From Alphaproteobacteria bacterium (GTDB lineage: Bacteria > Pseudomonadota > Alphaproteobacteria > Rhodobacterales > Rhodobacteraceae), in contig JAUHWT010000006.1 of the NCBI GenBank assembly GCA_030427145.1, positions 1 to 64,000 on the forward strand: DNA of 64,000 nt. Reading direction: 5' to 3'. Numbering within the stretch: position 1 is the first letter of the stretch; each line of letters opens with the position of its first letter. Below are positions 1 to 8,039 of the stretch, piece after piece. A program made the translations under genes and the position numbers. The notes below the pieces were generated by a model. The model was not told where the DNA came from, searched no databases, and was given only the letters and a program-made list of their open reading frames with translations.

Positions 1-163
1 CGCGCCGAGCGCTTGAGCAATTTGAGGGCTCCGCGCCCGGCGCGCTTGCCCAAGCCAAAACCCATGACTATCAAAATCAAACCCGCAGACTCTCGTTATG
101 AACGAGGGACCACCGGGGGGCAGGTCAGTAGGCCATGAAGTTGCACTTGCCGCAGAGATGAAA

Positions 164-277
164 TCATGACGAGGGCAGGAGGTGCGGGTTCTTTTTGCGA
201 TTGAACCTGACATGCATGAACACGGTTTTTCCGCCGCAGTGGGGGCAGCGTCGGGCGTGTTCCTCGTTTTCGTTCAT
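164..277 (-). CDS. Zinc-ribbon mini-protein, apparently cut short by an in-frame TGA
   Basis: A 37-codon frame opens at ATG 277 with GGAGG about 13 nt upstream and contains a CPHC knuckle at residues 11-14, followed by a basic stretch. It ends at TGA 164-166. Read through that TGA, the same frame continues for 12 codons to a second stop at 125-127, and those codons hold a second knuckle, CGKC. Two CxxC pairs about 30 residues apart form a classical zinc ribbon, so the stop separates the two metal-binding halves. The gene lies 36 nt downstream of, and in the same direction as, the FAA-hydrolase-family gene. It may be a broken gene or a sequencing error. I do not know a function. Confidence 0.45.
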   Translation of the reverse strand: MNENEEHARRCPHCGGKTVFMHVRFNRKKNPHLLPSS

Positions 278-312
278 GCCGCTGCGTCGCCTCCGTTAAT
301 CCATTGATCTAA

Positions 313-1458
313 CTATATAAAGCCGCGTTTCGCGAGGTTCCTCATCAGGGCGCGCGTGCCGAATTTCCAGGGCGGGGCCTTGTCGGAGCGGGTCACGGTG
401 TTGCGCAGGGTTCCGAGGGTTGGGGTGGTGATTTCGACGATGTCGCCCTCGTGGTGGGTGAAGCCGCTGCCGGGGTCTCCGCGGTCCTGGTTGGGGGCGA
501 ACATGGTGCCGGTGAAAAGCAGGAAGCCGTCGGGGTACTGGTGGTTGGCGTTGCGGGTCTGGGAGACCAGATCCGCGGGGGTGCGGCTGATCTCGGACAT
601 GTTGGAGGTGCCGGTGATCTCAAACCCGTCGGTTCCGCGTATCGTCATGGAAAGACTGGCGGATTCGATGTCGGACATGGTGAACTGGTCATCGAAAAGC
701 CGGATGAAGGGGCCGACGCTGCACGACGCGTTGTTGTCCTTGGCCTTGCCGAGGAGGAGGGCGGAGCGGCCTTCGACATCGCGCAGGTTGACGTCGTTGC
801 CGAGGGTGGCGCCGACGATGGTGCCAGAGCCGTCAACGACCATCACGATCTCCGGTTCGGGGTTGTTCCATTTGGAGATCGGGTTGATGCCGACCTCCGC
901 GCCATAGCCCACGGCGGACATGGGCTGGGACTTGGTGAAGACCTCGGCATCCGGGCCGATACCCACCTCAAGGTATTGAGACCAAAGGTTTTCCTGCTGC
1001 AGAGCCTCCTTGACCTGCTGCGCTTTTTCCGAGCCCGCTTTGATGTTTGAGAGGCTTCCGCCGATCAGTTCGCCGATGCGTTTTCGGATCTCATCGGCCC
1101 TCGCGGGGTCGCCGGAGGTGCGTTCGTCGATGACGCGTTCGGTCATGGATTTGGCGAAGGTGACGCCGCAGGCTTTGAGGGCCTGGAGGTCGCAGGGGGC
1201 GAGGAGGCAGGGCTTGAGGGAGCCGTTGCGCATGTCGGCGGGGTCGTGGATGAAGTTCTCGACGGTGCCGAGCAGTTCGCCGTTCAGACCGTCGAACTCA
1301 GCGGCGATGTTCGCATCAAGAAGATCGCTCATCGTCGGGAATAATGCAGTGATATCAAAGACATTGCCGTCGCGGACGATCACCACGGAGGGGCCTTCAG
1401 CTTCGGGACGCCAGACACGGCCAACAAGTTTGGGGGAGGTTTCCGGGTTCGGAAGCAT
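313..1458 (-). CDS. Fumarylacetoacetate-hydrolase-family protein, probably a 2-keto-3-deoxy sugar-acid dehydratase type
   Basis: The protein has 381 residues from ATG 1458, which has GAGGAAA 5 nt upstream; an ATG-less 21-codon extension further upstream was rejected. The C-terminal half carries the FAH-fold metal-site pattern: the WNNPEPEIVMVVD stretch supplies the E-x-E ligands, followed by the strongly conserved GATLGNDVNLRD and LLLGKAKDNNASCSVGPFIRLFD blocks. These blocks are typical of the roughly 385-residue XylX/AraD1-like branch that dehydrates 2-keto-3-deoxy pentonates, rather than of tyrosine-pathway fumarylacetoacetases. A divalent metal (Mg) would be the cofactor. No sugar-acid genes adjoin it, so the substrate is inferred from family resemblance only. 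Confidence 0.8.
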   Translation of the reverse strand: MLPNPETSPKLVGRVWRPEAEGPSVVIVRDGNVFDITALFPTMSDLLDANIAAEFDGLNGELLGTVENFIHDPADMRNGSLKPCLLAPCDLQALKACGVTFAKSMTERVIDERTSGDPARADEIRKRIGELIGGSLSNIKAGSEKAQQVKEALQQENLWSQYLEVGIGPDAEVFTKSQPMSAVGYGAEVGINPISKWNNPEPEIVMVVDGSGTIVGATLGNDVNLRDVEGRSALLLGKAKDNNASCSVGPFIRLFDDQFTMSDIESASLSMTIRGTDGFEITGTSNMSEISRTPADLVSQTRNANHQYPDGFLLFTGTMFAPNQDRGDPGSGFTHHEGDIVEITTPTLGTLRNTVTRSDKAPPWKFGTRALMRNLAKRGFI

Positions 1459-1691
1459 GGCTTTCCTCTCTTGGTGTTTTGTTTTGGGGGCAGTTACGGA
1501 GCAATTTTTGGGCAATGTCAAATGGGTGCCCCCAGGTGTCCGTTTGGGTCAAAAAGTGGCACAGATTGTGAATCAAATGGCACAGATTGCTGCCGGAATG
1601 GCGCAATTTGGCCCCCCTGGGGCCGGATTTGGCCGGTTTTGCGGGTCAAAACGGAGGGATTTGGGTCGGTTTTGGGGTCGAAAACCCTCGA

Positions 1692-1724
1692 TTTTACCCC
1701 ACGGATTATTTTTTGTGGGGTAAA
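1692..1724. promoter_or_regulatory. Inverted repeat TTACCCCAC-N12-GTGGGGTAA, copy 1
   Basis: Perfect arms at 1692-1702 and 1715-1724 are separated by exactly 12 nt of AT-rich spacer. The same arms and spacer length recur at 1739-1768 and 11745-11773. It looks like a protein-binding operator rather than a terminator because a T-tract does not follow. Confidence 0.6.
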
Positions 1725-1738
1725 TTTTGCGTTGGGGA

Positions 1739-1768
1739 TTACCCCACGGGGATTAGTTTGTGGGGTAA
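1739..1768. promoter_or_regulatory. Inverted repeat TTACCCCAC-N12-GTGGGGTAA, copy 2
   Basis: Arms TTACCCCAC (1739-1747) and GTGGGGTAA (1760-1768) with a 12-nt spacer containing ATTA. It lies 14 nt after copy 1, in the non-coding stretch 1459-1939 between the FAA-hydrolase gene and the small basic protein. Apart from the two palindromes and a short direct repeat (TGGCACAGATTG near 1557 and 1579), I see nothing else in that stretch. Confidence 0.6.
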
Positions 1769-1939
1769 TTTGGATCTTTGCGAGTACCGCCGAAAAGCTT
1801 TTTTGAAAATCATATTATGGGCGAAGCCTTTGAAGAATCGAATTCAAGGCGTTATCTGTTATCGAGGTCTCACCATCACTCCTACGATCTCGGTTGCTGA
1901 GAATGAATGCAGCCAGCCGGGAAAGGAGGTGATTGCCTT

Positions 1940-2038
1940 ATGGCCAGGAAGTGCGGTTGCAAAACCAAACCGACGGGTCGGAAGACGGTGAAAGTGGCAA
2001 CGCACAAACGCCGTCCTCCGCGCAAAAACTGCAAATAG
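1940..2038 (+). CDS. Tiny basic cysteine-containing protein
   Basis: A 32-codon frame starts at ATG 1940 directly after AAAGGAGGTGA (1922-1932), a full-length match to the anti-Shine-Dalgarno of 16S rRNA with 7 nt spacing, which is the strongest ribosome-binding site in the window. The product is very basic (about 13 Lys/Arg in 32) with Cys at 5, 7 and 31 (CGC near the N-terminus, NCK at the end). No membrane segment is present. I do not recognise it. The surrounding 1.7-2.7 kb is more AT-rich than the chromosome around it, and a PIN/ImmA module follows. It could be a nucleic-acid-binding peptide. The coding call rests mainly on the RBS. Confidence 0.5.
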   Translation: MARKCGCKTKPTGRKTVKVATHKRRPPRKNCK

Positions 2039-2240
2039 CAGTGATTGAGTAAGAAGGTGGTGAGGCCGCAAACGCATAGCCGTCATCGCCATCGTAATCA
2101 TTGATTCAGACAGGATGTCTTCTGTCAACAGCTTCTGCTCTGTGAGTTTCAAAAATTGGCATTGTGAATGAAGCTAAATCTTGGTGTACAACCTAACTGG
2201 TTGCTGCATCTTCAAAGCGTTCAATCTAAGGTTTTTTTAC

Positions 2241-2690
2241 TTAAAGGCTTAACCTCTCAAGCAATGTTGTTCCATTGATGCATTCTACGGAAACGTTTTG
2301 CTGCCGGCAAACGAATGGGATCTTCTTTGTGCTTAGCTGTCGCTCGTCAGTGACCAGCGTATGTTCAAAAATTTTTGCGCCAGCAATTAGCCAAGGATCT
2401 GCAGGGTCAGGATTGCTTGAACCCGACAAGTCATACAAAAACTCAAAAGAGTCCGAGATGTATCCGACAAAAGCCAAAACCTCAGACTCATACTGATTAA
2501 TCAGCATAGAGTTTCGGTGCGGCCAGAATCGGTCCCGGACCTCTGGAAACCGTTTCATTTCGTCGAAAACCTGCGCTACCGTTAAAATAACGCCTAATTC
2601 GCAAAGCGGAATCAATGCCGCATAGATCTGTTCTGCGTCGGGCCTATTGGATATGTGGACCAACGCGTCAGTATCCATCAAGTAAGCCAA
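2241..2690 (-). CDS. PIN-domain (DUF4411-like) putative toxin
   Basis: The protein has 149 residues. The N-terminal MAYLMDTDAL stretch provides the first PIN acidic residue (Asp6), a middle part contains E-M-K-R, and the C-terminal part has the DPADPWLIAGAK and TDERQL patterns of the remaining acidic site, as in DUF4411/PIN ribonuclease-like toxins of about 150-165 residues. The upstream partner's TAA (2691-2693) is immediately followed by the TTG start used here, so the two genes abut without a gap and must be translationally coupled. An ATG four codons later would remove the start of the first beta strand and is less likely. Metal-dependent RNA cleavage is the family expectation; it has not been shown for this protein. 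Confidence 0.75.
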   Translation of the reverse strand: MAYLMDTDALVHISNRPDAEQIYAALIPLCELGVILTVAQVFDEMKRFPEVRDRFWPHRNSMLINQYESEVLAFVGYISDSFEFLYDLSGSSNPDPADPWLIAGAKIFEHTLVTDERQLSTKKIPFVCRQQNVSVECINGTTLLERLSL

Positions 2691-3839
2691 TTAGCTAACG
2701 CCCGCCCTCGCGTCTTGATCATCAATTTGTCTTCTCACCCGGTCGAAGTGAATCGGTTTTAGTGCTAAAATTTCAGACGCCTCTGCTACTTGAATGCGAT
2801 GCAACCGCTCAGCATTGAGCACAGACTTTGTGAATCTATTTCCAAGCTCGTTAACTTGGGTGTTGACGTAGTTGCCCCCTAGTTGTTCGGGGAGTGGCGC
2901 AGCTTGTCCCTGTTGCGCCCTAATGTGACGGAAAAAGCCCTCTCTGGCCAAGCCCAACGCTTCGAAACGGATAGCGAGCGCTTGTTGGCTGACTTTCAGT
3001 CTTCTGGACCAAGTTCTTATTTCATCTAGGGTCCATTCTCGCGGCTCGTTGGGCCACGCACCGATCAATACCCCAATGGTATCTCTTGGCATCAAAAAGG
3101 CTCCGGTAAACTTATTGCACCAAGCTTCCACCGGATTTCGGTCGTCATGATCGGAAAGGCCAGGTTCGCGTATGAGTAGGTGCGCGTATTCGTGAATTAA
3201 GGTAAATGTTCTTGCAGGATCGAAGCGTTCTTTTTTGCTTATCACGATAATCGGCGCTTCGTGGTGGTCGTAGATTGTGAAGCCTTTACAATCAGTCAGA
3301 GGAAAGTTTTTGATTGTAACGAAAGTGCCTGCATTCTCTATTACTGTCCGCCAGTTTCGAAACGCTTGGTCTGATCGCCACTGAAGCTGCAAATTCGCCG
3401 TAACGCCCAACCTACGCCTTTCCGCCTCTCCGCTTTCTTCAGCGTTGTCCCCTATTCGGTTCAGTCTGGGAATTCTCGGCACAGGAGTGGTTAGTTGGTT
3501 TTCGACCAGTTCCTGAACATTTTCTGATATCGTTCTTGCAAAGTTAATAGCGAGGCGAGTTTCAAAACCGACTTCGGGAAGCCTCCCCTCTACGGTCCGA
3601 AAGTCCGAAGGCATGGGAGGCACATTCGGCGGAGTTTGACGCAGTAAAGACCCCCCAGGTATTCTCAGCCTGGACGAAAGCTGCTTGAAGAACGTAAGGT
3701 TGGGGACCTTGTCCCCATTCTCCATAGCTATGATATCCTCAACCGGAAGTCTAAGCTTCTCGGCTAATTCGGTCTGATTTAATCCCCTATGTTCTCGCGC
3801 CCAGACAATTAACGCTGGTCGAATTGGAACGTCCGTCAT
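2691..3839 (-). CDS. XRE-type HTH fused to ImmA/IrrE zinc metallopeptidase, putative antitoxin/regulator
   Basis: The protein has 382 residues. Residues about 8-60 form a Cro/C1-type helix-turn-helix (REHRGLNQTELAEKL, followed by IIAMENGDKVP). A linker precedes an IrrE/ImmA peptidase domain around 150-290 with the zinc motif HEYAH at 216-220 and the EAWCNKFTGAFLMP block that carries the third ligand region. The gene sits directly upstream of the PIN toxin and abuts it. Pairs of COG2856-type proteins with PIN or DUF4411 proteins are a recognised predicted toxin-antitoxin arrangement. The N-terminal HTH implies autoregulation. Peptidase activity is inferred from the intact HExxH. Confidence 0.8.
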   Translation of the reverse strand: MTDVPIRPALIVWAREHRGLNQTELAEKLRLPVEDIIAMENGDKVPNLTFFKQLSSRLRIPGGSLLRQTPPNVPPMPSDFRTVEGRLPEVGFETRLAINFARTISENVQELVENQLTTPVPRIPRLNRIGDNAEESGEAERRRLGVTANLQLQWRSDQAFRNWRTVIENAGTFVTIKNFPLTDCKGFTIYDHHEAPIIVISKKERFDPARTFTLIHEYAHLLIREPGLSDHDDRNPVEAWCNKFTGAFLMPRDTIGVLIGAWPNEPREWTLDEIRTWSRRLKVSQQALAIRFEALGLAREGFFRHIRAQQGQAAPLPEQLGGNYVNTQVNELGNRFTKSVLNAERLHRIQVAEASEILALKPIHFDRVRRQIDDQDARAGVS

Positions 3840-3983
3840 GCGATTGAGTCCCGGTACCTCATTCTTCGATCTATAACATATCTGAGCATCACAGCAGCCC
3901 CACTACTACTACTGACGACAACATTTTTTTCCAGAATATTGTAGTGAAAACTTACCCTTTCATCGCATTTGGTGCTTGTGTTT

Positions 3984-4012
3984 AGAGTGAGCAGTATCAC
4001 TCTGCTTTTTTT
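3984..4012 (+). terminator. Hairpin AGAGTGA/TCACTCT followed by T7
   Basis: A 7-bp stem with a 6-nt loop (3984-4003) is followed by GC and seven T residues, the layout of a weak intrinsic terminator for rightward transcription. No rightward gene is evident upstream. It lies about 145 nt upstream of the XRE-ImmA start, so it could instead be that regulator's palindromic operator. Confidence 0.35.
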
Positions 4013-4072
4013 GCGCCCACTTATGTCGACGTTTGCCAGCATTGGGCAAAGCCCGTCACCCCCGATCCCCGC

Positions 4073-5152
4073 TCATCCCTTCCCCTCCCGGCCCCCCGAA
4101 TCCTCCGCACCCGTGACGGTGTCCGCCAGGAGGATGGCGAAGGGTTTTGTTTCCTCGAAGTTGGCAAGGATGATGGCCAGGACGGAGGTCATGGGGACGG
4201 CGAGGATGGCGCCGGGGACGCCCCAGAGGGCGGTCCAGACGGAGAGGGCTACGAGGACGACGATGGGGCTGAGATTGACCTGCCGGCCCACCAGTTTGGG
4301 CTCCAGGTAGCTGCCGACCATGACCTGGGCGAGGGTCAGGAACAGGGTGAGTGACAGGGTCATGGGGAGCGAGGCGAACTGTGCCACGGAGAGCACCACG
4401 GGGAAGAACACGCCGACATAGGAGCCTATGTAGGGGATGTAGTTCAGCAGGCCGATCAGAAGCGCCCAGAACAGGGCGAAGTCGGTTCCGTGCAGCCAGA
4501 GCACGACAAAGGAAATGGTCGCGAGGATGACGTTGATCAGGGTTTTGATGGCCAGGTAATCCCGGACGCGGCTGTTGATCGTGCGGGTGACGTCGAGGAC
4601 TTTTTCGGCCTGGCCCTCGGCTTTGAAGGCGGCGGCGACCTTGGTCTCGAAACCGCCGCGTTCGCTGATGAGGAATGCGGTGTAGAGAACGATCAGGAAC
4701 AGGGTGCCGCCAATATCGGTGAAGCCGCCCAGGAGACCGAGGAACAGGGTGCGCAGGTTGAAGGCCTCGATGGTGACCTGGCGCAGCTCGTCCCACATGG
4801 CCTGGCGGTCCAGGCCGAACCGGACGGCTACCGTTTCCAGCATGCCGTCGATATTCGCCTCGTAGACCGGTGCCAGGGAGGCGATTTCGCGGATGGTTGT
4901 CGCGGAGATCACGGCCAGGGACATGATGACACCGGCAAACACCGTGACCAGAAAGAAGCGGAGGACGGGCTGGGGCAGTCTGCGAAACAGGGGCTGGCGG
5001 TGCAGGGCGTTCGATGCGGAGATCATCACGTAAACCGTGATCAGCGCGGTGACCAGGGGCAGGATGATGGGGCGCCCGATATAAAGCAGCCAGCCCGTTG
5101 CCAGCAGAATGAACAGGGCGAGCGCCAGGTTAAGGAGTGGGTTATTCCGCAT
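4073..5152 (-). CDS. AI-2E family (PerM/DUF20) transporter
   Basis: The protein has 359 residues and about eight hydrophobic segments: a tight N-terminal hairpin (residues about 8-45), another near 65-90, and a C-terminal bundle from about 150 on. The diagnostic signature is present in the second half, with the LIGLLNYIPYIGSYVGVFFPV segment region and later PIVVLVALSVWTALWGVPGAILAVPMT, typical of PF01594. Family members export AI-2 or sodium or have unknown cargo; substrate cannot be read from the sequence. It is followed downstream on the same strand by nothing closely linked, and the serine-hydrolase gene lies 21 nt upstream, so the two may be cotranscribed. Confidence 0.85.
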   Translation of the reverse strand: MRNNPLLNLALALFILLATGWLLYIGRPIILPLVTALITVYVMISASNALHRQPLFRRLPQPVLRFFLVTVFAGVIMSLAVISATTIREIASLAPVYEANIDGMLETVAVRFGLDRQAMWDELRQVTIEAFNLRTLFLGLLGGFTDIGGTLFLIVLYTAFLISERGGFETKVAAAFKAEGQAEKVLDVTRTINSRVRDYLAIKTLINVILATISFVVLWLHGTDFALFWALLIGLLNYIPYIGSYVGVFFPVVLSVAQFASLPMTLSLTLFLTLAQVMVGSYLEPKLVGRQVNLSPIVVLVALSVWTALWGVPGAILAVPMTSVLAIILANFEETKPFAILLADTVTGAEDSGGREGKG

Positions 5153-5173
5153 AAGGCCGTGGGTCCCTTTGGT

Positions 5174-6379
5174 TCAGGTTTCGCCCGTTTCGAGGTCGAT
5201 GCCGTCGAGCGCCTCGATCAGGGGGCGGGCCTGGGCCCAGAAGGTGTTGGTGTCGGCGCGGGACTGGGCGAGGGTGAGGGTGACGACGGTTTGGGAGCGG
5301 GGGTAGACGAGGAAGTAAACGCCCCAGTAGCCACGGTGGGAGATCAGCACCGGCTGGTCGTTGACGCGTTTGACGCCGGGGCCCATGGCCTGGTGGAAGG
5401 TCTCGTTTTCGTCGCCGGGCCAGGGGGCGGTGAAGGCGCGGGCGGTGGCGGCCTGGTCGAAGAGTTTGCCGTCGATGATGGCCTGACCGAAGATTGCCAT
5501 GTCGCCCGCGGTGGTGACGAAACCGCCATCGGCGAACTCGAAACCCGGGTCGCGTTCCGAGAGGTCGATGCGCCCGGCATAGTGGTGGAGGTGGTCGGTT
5601 CCGCGGTCCCATTCGGCGTTGGCTTCGACCGTGGCGCCCATGCCGAGCCGGTCGAAGATCTCGGTGCGCACGACCTCGTGGTAGGGCCGGCCCGTGACCT
5701 GTTCCAGCACCAGACCCGCGATGTAGTAGCCAGGGGAGGCGTAGGACATGCGCTCGCCGGGCCGGCCCACCGCCGGGACGCGGGCGGCGATGGCCAGAAG
5801 CTCGTCGGGTGTGAACTTTTTGTTTTTGTTCAGGAGCACGGTCAGGGCGAAGCGGGTGTCGCTGTCGGTGTTGCCGAAGCCCGCGCGGTGGGCGAGCAGG
5901 TGCCTGACGGTGACCTGGGCGCCGTAGAAGCGGCCGTTGATGTTGAGGAAGCTGTCGAGGCTGTCCCGCCCGAGATAGGACACCACGGGGGCGTCGAGAT
6001 CCACGAGGCCGCGCTCTGAGAGGCGCAGCATGGCGGCCGCGGTGAACAGTTTGCCGACGCTGGCGGTGTGGAAGGGCGTGTCGGGGGTCAGGGGCGTGTC
6101 CGAGCCGTTCGCAAGGGTGCCGGCCGCGTGTTCGTAGAGGGTTTCGCCGTTTCGGTCGACGCGCAGGATGACGCCGGGGATGGCGTCGTCCGCGGCCCAG
6201 TCGTCGATCAGGGCTTTGAGCGTGGTGGCGTCGGAGGAGATCGACAGGGGTGTGGCCTCATCCGCCAGGGTCGACACCAGCCAGGCCGCGCCGCCCGCGG
6301 CGGCGGTGAGCAGGAGGCCCAGGACGCGCAGGGCTTTGCCCGCCAGTGTTCGTCCGAAGATCCGCTCTGCTGGTGTCAC
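5174..6379 (-). CDS. Serine hydrolase of the beta-lactamase/class C (PF00144) family, membrane-anchored
   Basis: From GTG 6379 (GAGGA upstream) the product has 401 residues. A single hydrophobic segment near residues 15-35 (VLGLLLTAAAGGAAWLV) would anchor it or act as an uncleaved signal. The SxxK nucleophile motif is S107-V-G-K110; the YxS/N tyrosine motif appears as YASPGYY; the third motif is the late HRGYWG, close to HxG. The longer frame up to 6520 would add a Pro/Thr/His-rich tail read from a G-run repeat region and is rejected. Family roles include D-peptidases and esterases; the substrate is unknown. Confidence 0.75.
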   Translation of the reverse strand: MTPAERIFGRTLAGKALRVLGLLLTAAAGGAAWLVSTLADEATPLSISSDATTLKALIDDWAADDAIPGVILRVDRNGETLYEHAAGTLANGSDTPLTPDTPFHTASVGKLFTAAAMLRLSERGLVDLDAPVVSYLGRDSLDSFLNINGRFYGAQVTVRHLLAHRAGFGNTDSDTRFALTVLLNKNKKFTPDELLAIAARVPAVGRPGERMSYASPGYYIAGLVLEQVTGRPYHEVVRTEIFDRLGMGATVEANAEWDRGTDHLHHYAGRIDLSERDPGFEFADGGFVTTAGDMAIFGQAIIDGKLFDQAATARAFTAPWPGDENETFHQAMGPGVKRVNDQPVLISHRGYWGVYFLVYPRSQTVVTLTLAQSRADTNTFWAQARPLIEALDGIDLETGET

Positions 6380-6420
6380 GGGTCGGGGGTCCTCACGTGG
6401 CCTGTGGGTGTGTGGTGTGG

Positions 6421-6501
6421 AGGGGAGGGTAGCGGATGTTGTGTGGGGGGTGGAGGGGGAAATTTGGGGGGGGGTGTGGGTTTTGGGAGTTGGGGTGGGG
6501 G
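6421..6501 (+). other. G-run cluster upstream of the serine hydrolase gene
   Basis: Eight or more runs of three to nine G on the + strand sit within about 80 nt just upstream of the GTG start. The density is enough for G-quadruplex formation in the non-template strand context. No function is shown. Confidence 0.5.
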
Positions 6502-6566
6502 CGTGACCGTGCCAGGTCATTTGGGCTTTGGACGTCGGTTGAGCGGACTTTGCTGCAGTTGTCCAC

Positions 6567-7115
6567 TTACCGACGAACGTCCGCTTCAGGGAGACGTGTC
6601 CATTTAAACCCCACCAGAAGCGTCAGGAGCACAGCCAGGGTTGTTAAGGCGGATTTAAGAATTGTGGCTGAGCTGGTGGCATAAACAAGTGGAGCGGAAA
6701 TCTCCGGCCAACTCCAAATCATTGCCGCGATACCGAGGTTTTCGAGATAGTCGAACAGAGCGCTACCCACCGAAAGGGCAATGCCAAAGCGGACAGGTTT
6801 TCCGTTTGGCATGCGTTGCCCAAGCCAGCAGATCGTGGCGATCAAAGTCAACGTGAGCATGAGTGGATAAAGTGTGTCCAAAGCGATTTGGTGACTGAGA
6901 TAATACGCGCGCCCTTGCACTCCCAACGCTTCAAGAAGCGTCGCCGCCTCAGCGGGGCCATAGCCGAAAGGACGCATGTCGAATGGGACGTGCCCTGAGA
7001 CCGCTTCGATATGGGCGAGTGTAAAATTGATCATCAGCAAATAGATCGATGCACCTGTCATCCCGGCGCCAACCGCAAGTTTTCCGATATGCTTTGCGAA
7101 TATTCCGTTCGTCAT
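6567..7115 (-). CDS. Four-TM membrane protein of unknown function
   Basis: From ATG 7115 (GGGAGTT upstream) the protein has 182 residues. Four hydrophobic segments are visible: around 10-32, 80-100, 115-140 and 150-172. The first loop contains HVPFDMRPFGYGPAEAATLLEALG, and a later one has GSALFDYLENLGI. The motif D-Y-L-E-N at the third helix recalls DUF-type integral membrane proteins of roseobacters, but I do not recognise the family. It is divergent from a Crp-like regulator with only 78 nt between the starts and a palindrome in that gap, so the two are probably a regulator-target pair. Confidence 0.65.
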   Translation of the reverse strand: MTNGIFAKHIGKLAVGAGMTGASIYLLMINFTLAHIEAVSGHVPFDMRPFGYGPAEAATLLEALGVQGRAYYLSHQIALDTLYPLMLTLTLIATICWLGQRMPNGKPVRFGIALSVGSALFDYLENLGIAAMIWSWPEISAPLVYATSSATILKSALTTLAVLLTLLVGFKWTRLPEADVRR

Positions 7116-7168
7116 TTTGCCAACTCCCTGATCCGTGGCACAAATGCCCTCATATGTGGTCACCCGCA

Positions 7169-7182
7169 TTATCATTTGATAA
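7169..7182. promoter_or_regulatory. Palindrome TTATCATTTGATAA in a divergent promoter
   Basis: TTATCA and TGATAA flank a central TT in the 78-nt gap between the membrane-protein gene and the Crp-like gene. It resembles a shrunken FNR/CRP-type dyad, so autoregulation by the adjacent Crp-like protein is plausible. Confidence 0.5.
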
Positions 7183-7193
7183 GGCACGCAGAG

Positions 7194-7763
7194 ATGGATT
7201 TACGGACGTTCCTGATGCAGTCTTCCGACCTGTCAGATGTGGCTTGCGCTGACGGTTTTGCATCTGAATGGAAACCAAGGCGTTTGGACAAAGGGGCGCA
7301 CCTTACCCGGCAGGAACAACCCGAAACAGATGAGTTCGTTCTTTTGGAAGGGTGCCTGGTGAGCAGTATTTGTGACCGAGACGGCAAAGAAGTCAGCGTC
7401 GGGTTTTATGTGGGTCCCTGCGTTATCACGCCAAATATTGCCCGGGCGCGTAACGGGGTGTCGCTCGTGTCCATTGTGGCAACAACCGATGCGCGGCTCG
7501 CAAGGATCGACAGCGATCTGCTTTCAAATCGGATGATTTCATCTGAACCCATCCGAAACTGGGCCAATGGTGTTCTACGGGACGCGTTAAGCCGGAAGGT
7601 GGATCGGGAGTGGTGCCTCGCCGCGCTGAAAGGGGCTGAGAGGCTCACATGGTTTCGCCAGGCATTTCCCGGCTACGAAGACATCTTTCCCCATGTTTTG
7701 ATCGCATCCTTTTTAGGGATCACACCTGTCACCATGAGCCGTTTACGCACCGGCTACAAATGA
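7194..7763 (+). CDS. Crp/Fnr-family transcriptional regulator, short
   Basis: The product has 189 residues from ATG 7194. Residues about 10-110 fit a cyclic-nucleotide-binding-type beta roll (FVLLEGCLVSSICDRDGKEVSVGFY). The C-terminal part ends with IASFLGITPVTMSRLR, a recognition helix of the Crp winged helix, followed only by four residues. The protein therefore ends just after the recognition helix and is shorter than the usual 220-240 residues. No Fnr-type cysteine cluster is present. It is divergent from the four-TM gene and shares its promoter region. Confidence 0.75.
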   Translation: MDLRTFLMQSSDLSDVACADGFASEWKPRRLDKGAHLTRQEQPETDEFVLLEGCLVSSICDRDGKEVSVGFYVGPCVITPNIARARNGVSLVSIVATTDARLARIDSDLLSNRMISSEPIRNWANGVLRDALSRKVDREWCLAALKGAERLTWFRQAFPGYEDIFPHVLIASFLGITPVTMSRLRTGYK

Positions 7764-7807
7764 CGGAAAGCTGACTTTCGCGCGTCTTGCAGCATCGGTC
7801 AAAGAGG

Positions 7808-7832
7808 CTCGAAGCCGTCATTGGGCTTCGAG
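7808..7832 (+). terminator. 9-bp hairpin after the Crp-like gene
   Basis: CTCGAAGCC and GGCTTCGAG pair around a 7-nt loop 45 nt after the stop codon. There is only a weak T-rich stretch behind it, so termination is uncertain. Confidence 0.35.
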
Positions 7833-7896
7833 ACCGTTTCGCGGTTTGGGAGCAACCGGTCTCCGTTCAGACATGTTGGCCGACGAGTGGAGCCGT

Positions 7897-7975
7897 GACT
7901 GCGCCGGCCCTTGGGGCCGGACCGGCGCGGGCACGGCGGGGCTGGAGCCCCTGGTTCCGTGCCCGGGGGGTGCTG
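7897..7975 (+). repeat. Family B palindromic element, copy B1 (right half only)
   Basis: Contains the right-arm hairpin (GCGCCGGCCC/CCGGCGC) and the terminal hairpin in which GGGCACGG pairs with CCGTGCCC around GGGGCT/AGCCCC. The left arm of full copies is missing. Confidence 0.8.
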
Positions 7976-8039
7976 GGGCGGAGGTTTCATTTGAAATCCG
8001 GTGCGTTCGATATAGGCTTTTCGGCGGGAGGGGACGGCC

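Noticed and set aside
1-163. Possible end of a gene entering from the left edge
   Set aside because: Open frames reach the edge but none shows a recognisable motif within this short stretch.
1859-2152. 97-codon minus-strand frame
   Set aside because: It is antisense to the small basic protein, whose ribosome-binding site is much stronger, and shows no domain.
3836-4042. 68-codon minus-strand frame overlapping the XRE-ImmA start by 4 nt
   Set aside because: No ribosome-binding site and no recognisable domain; contains the hairpin at 3984-4003. Kept as promoter region.
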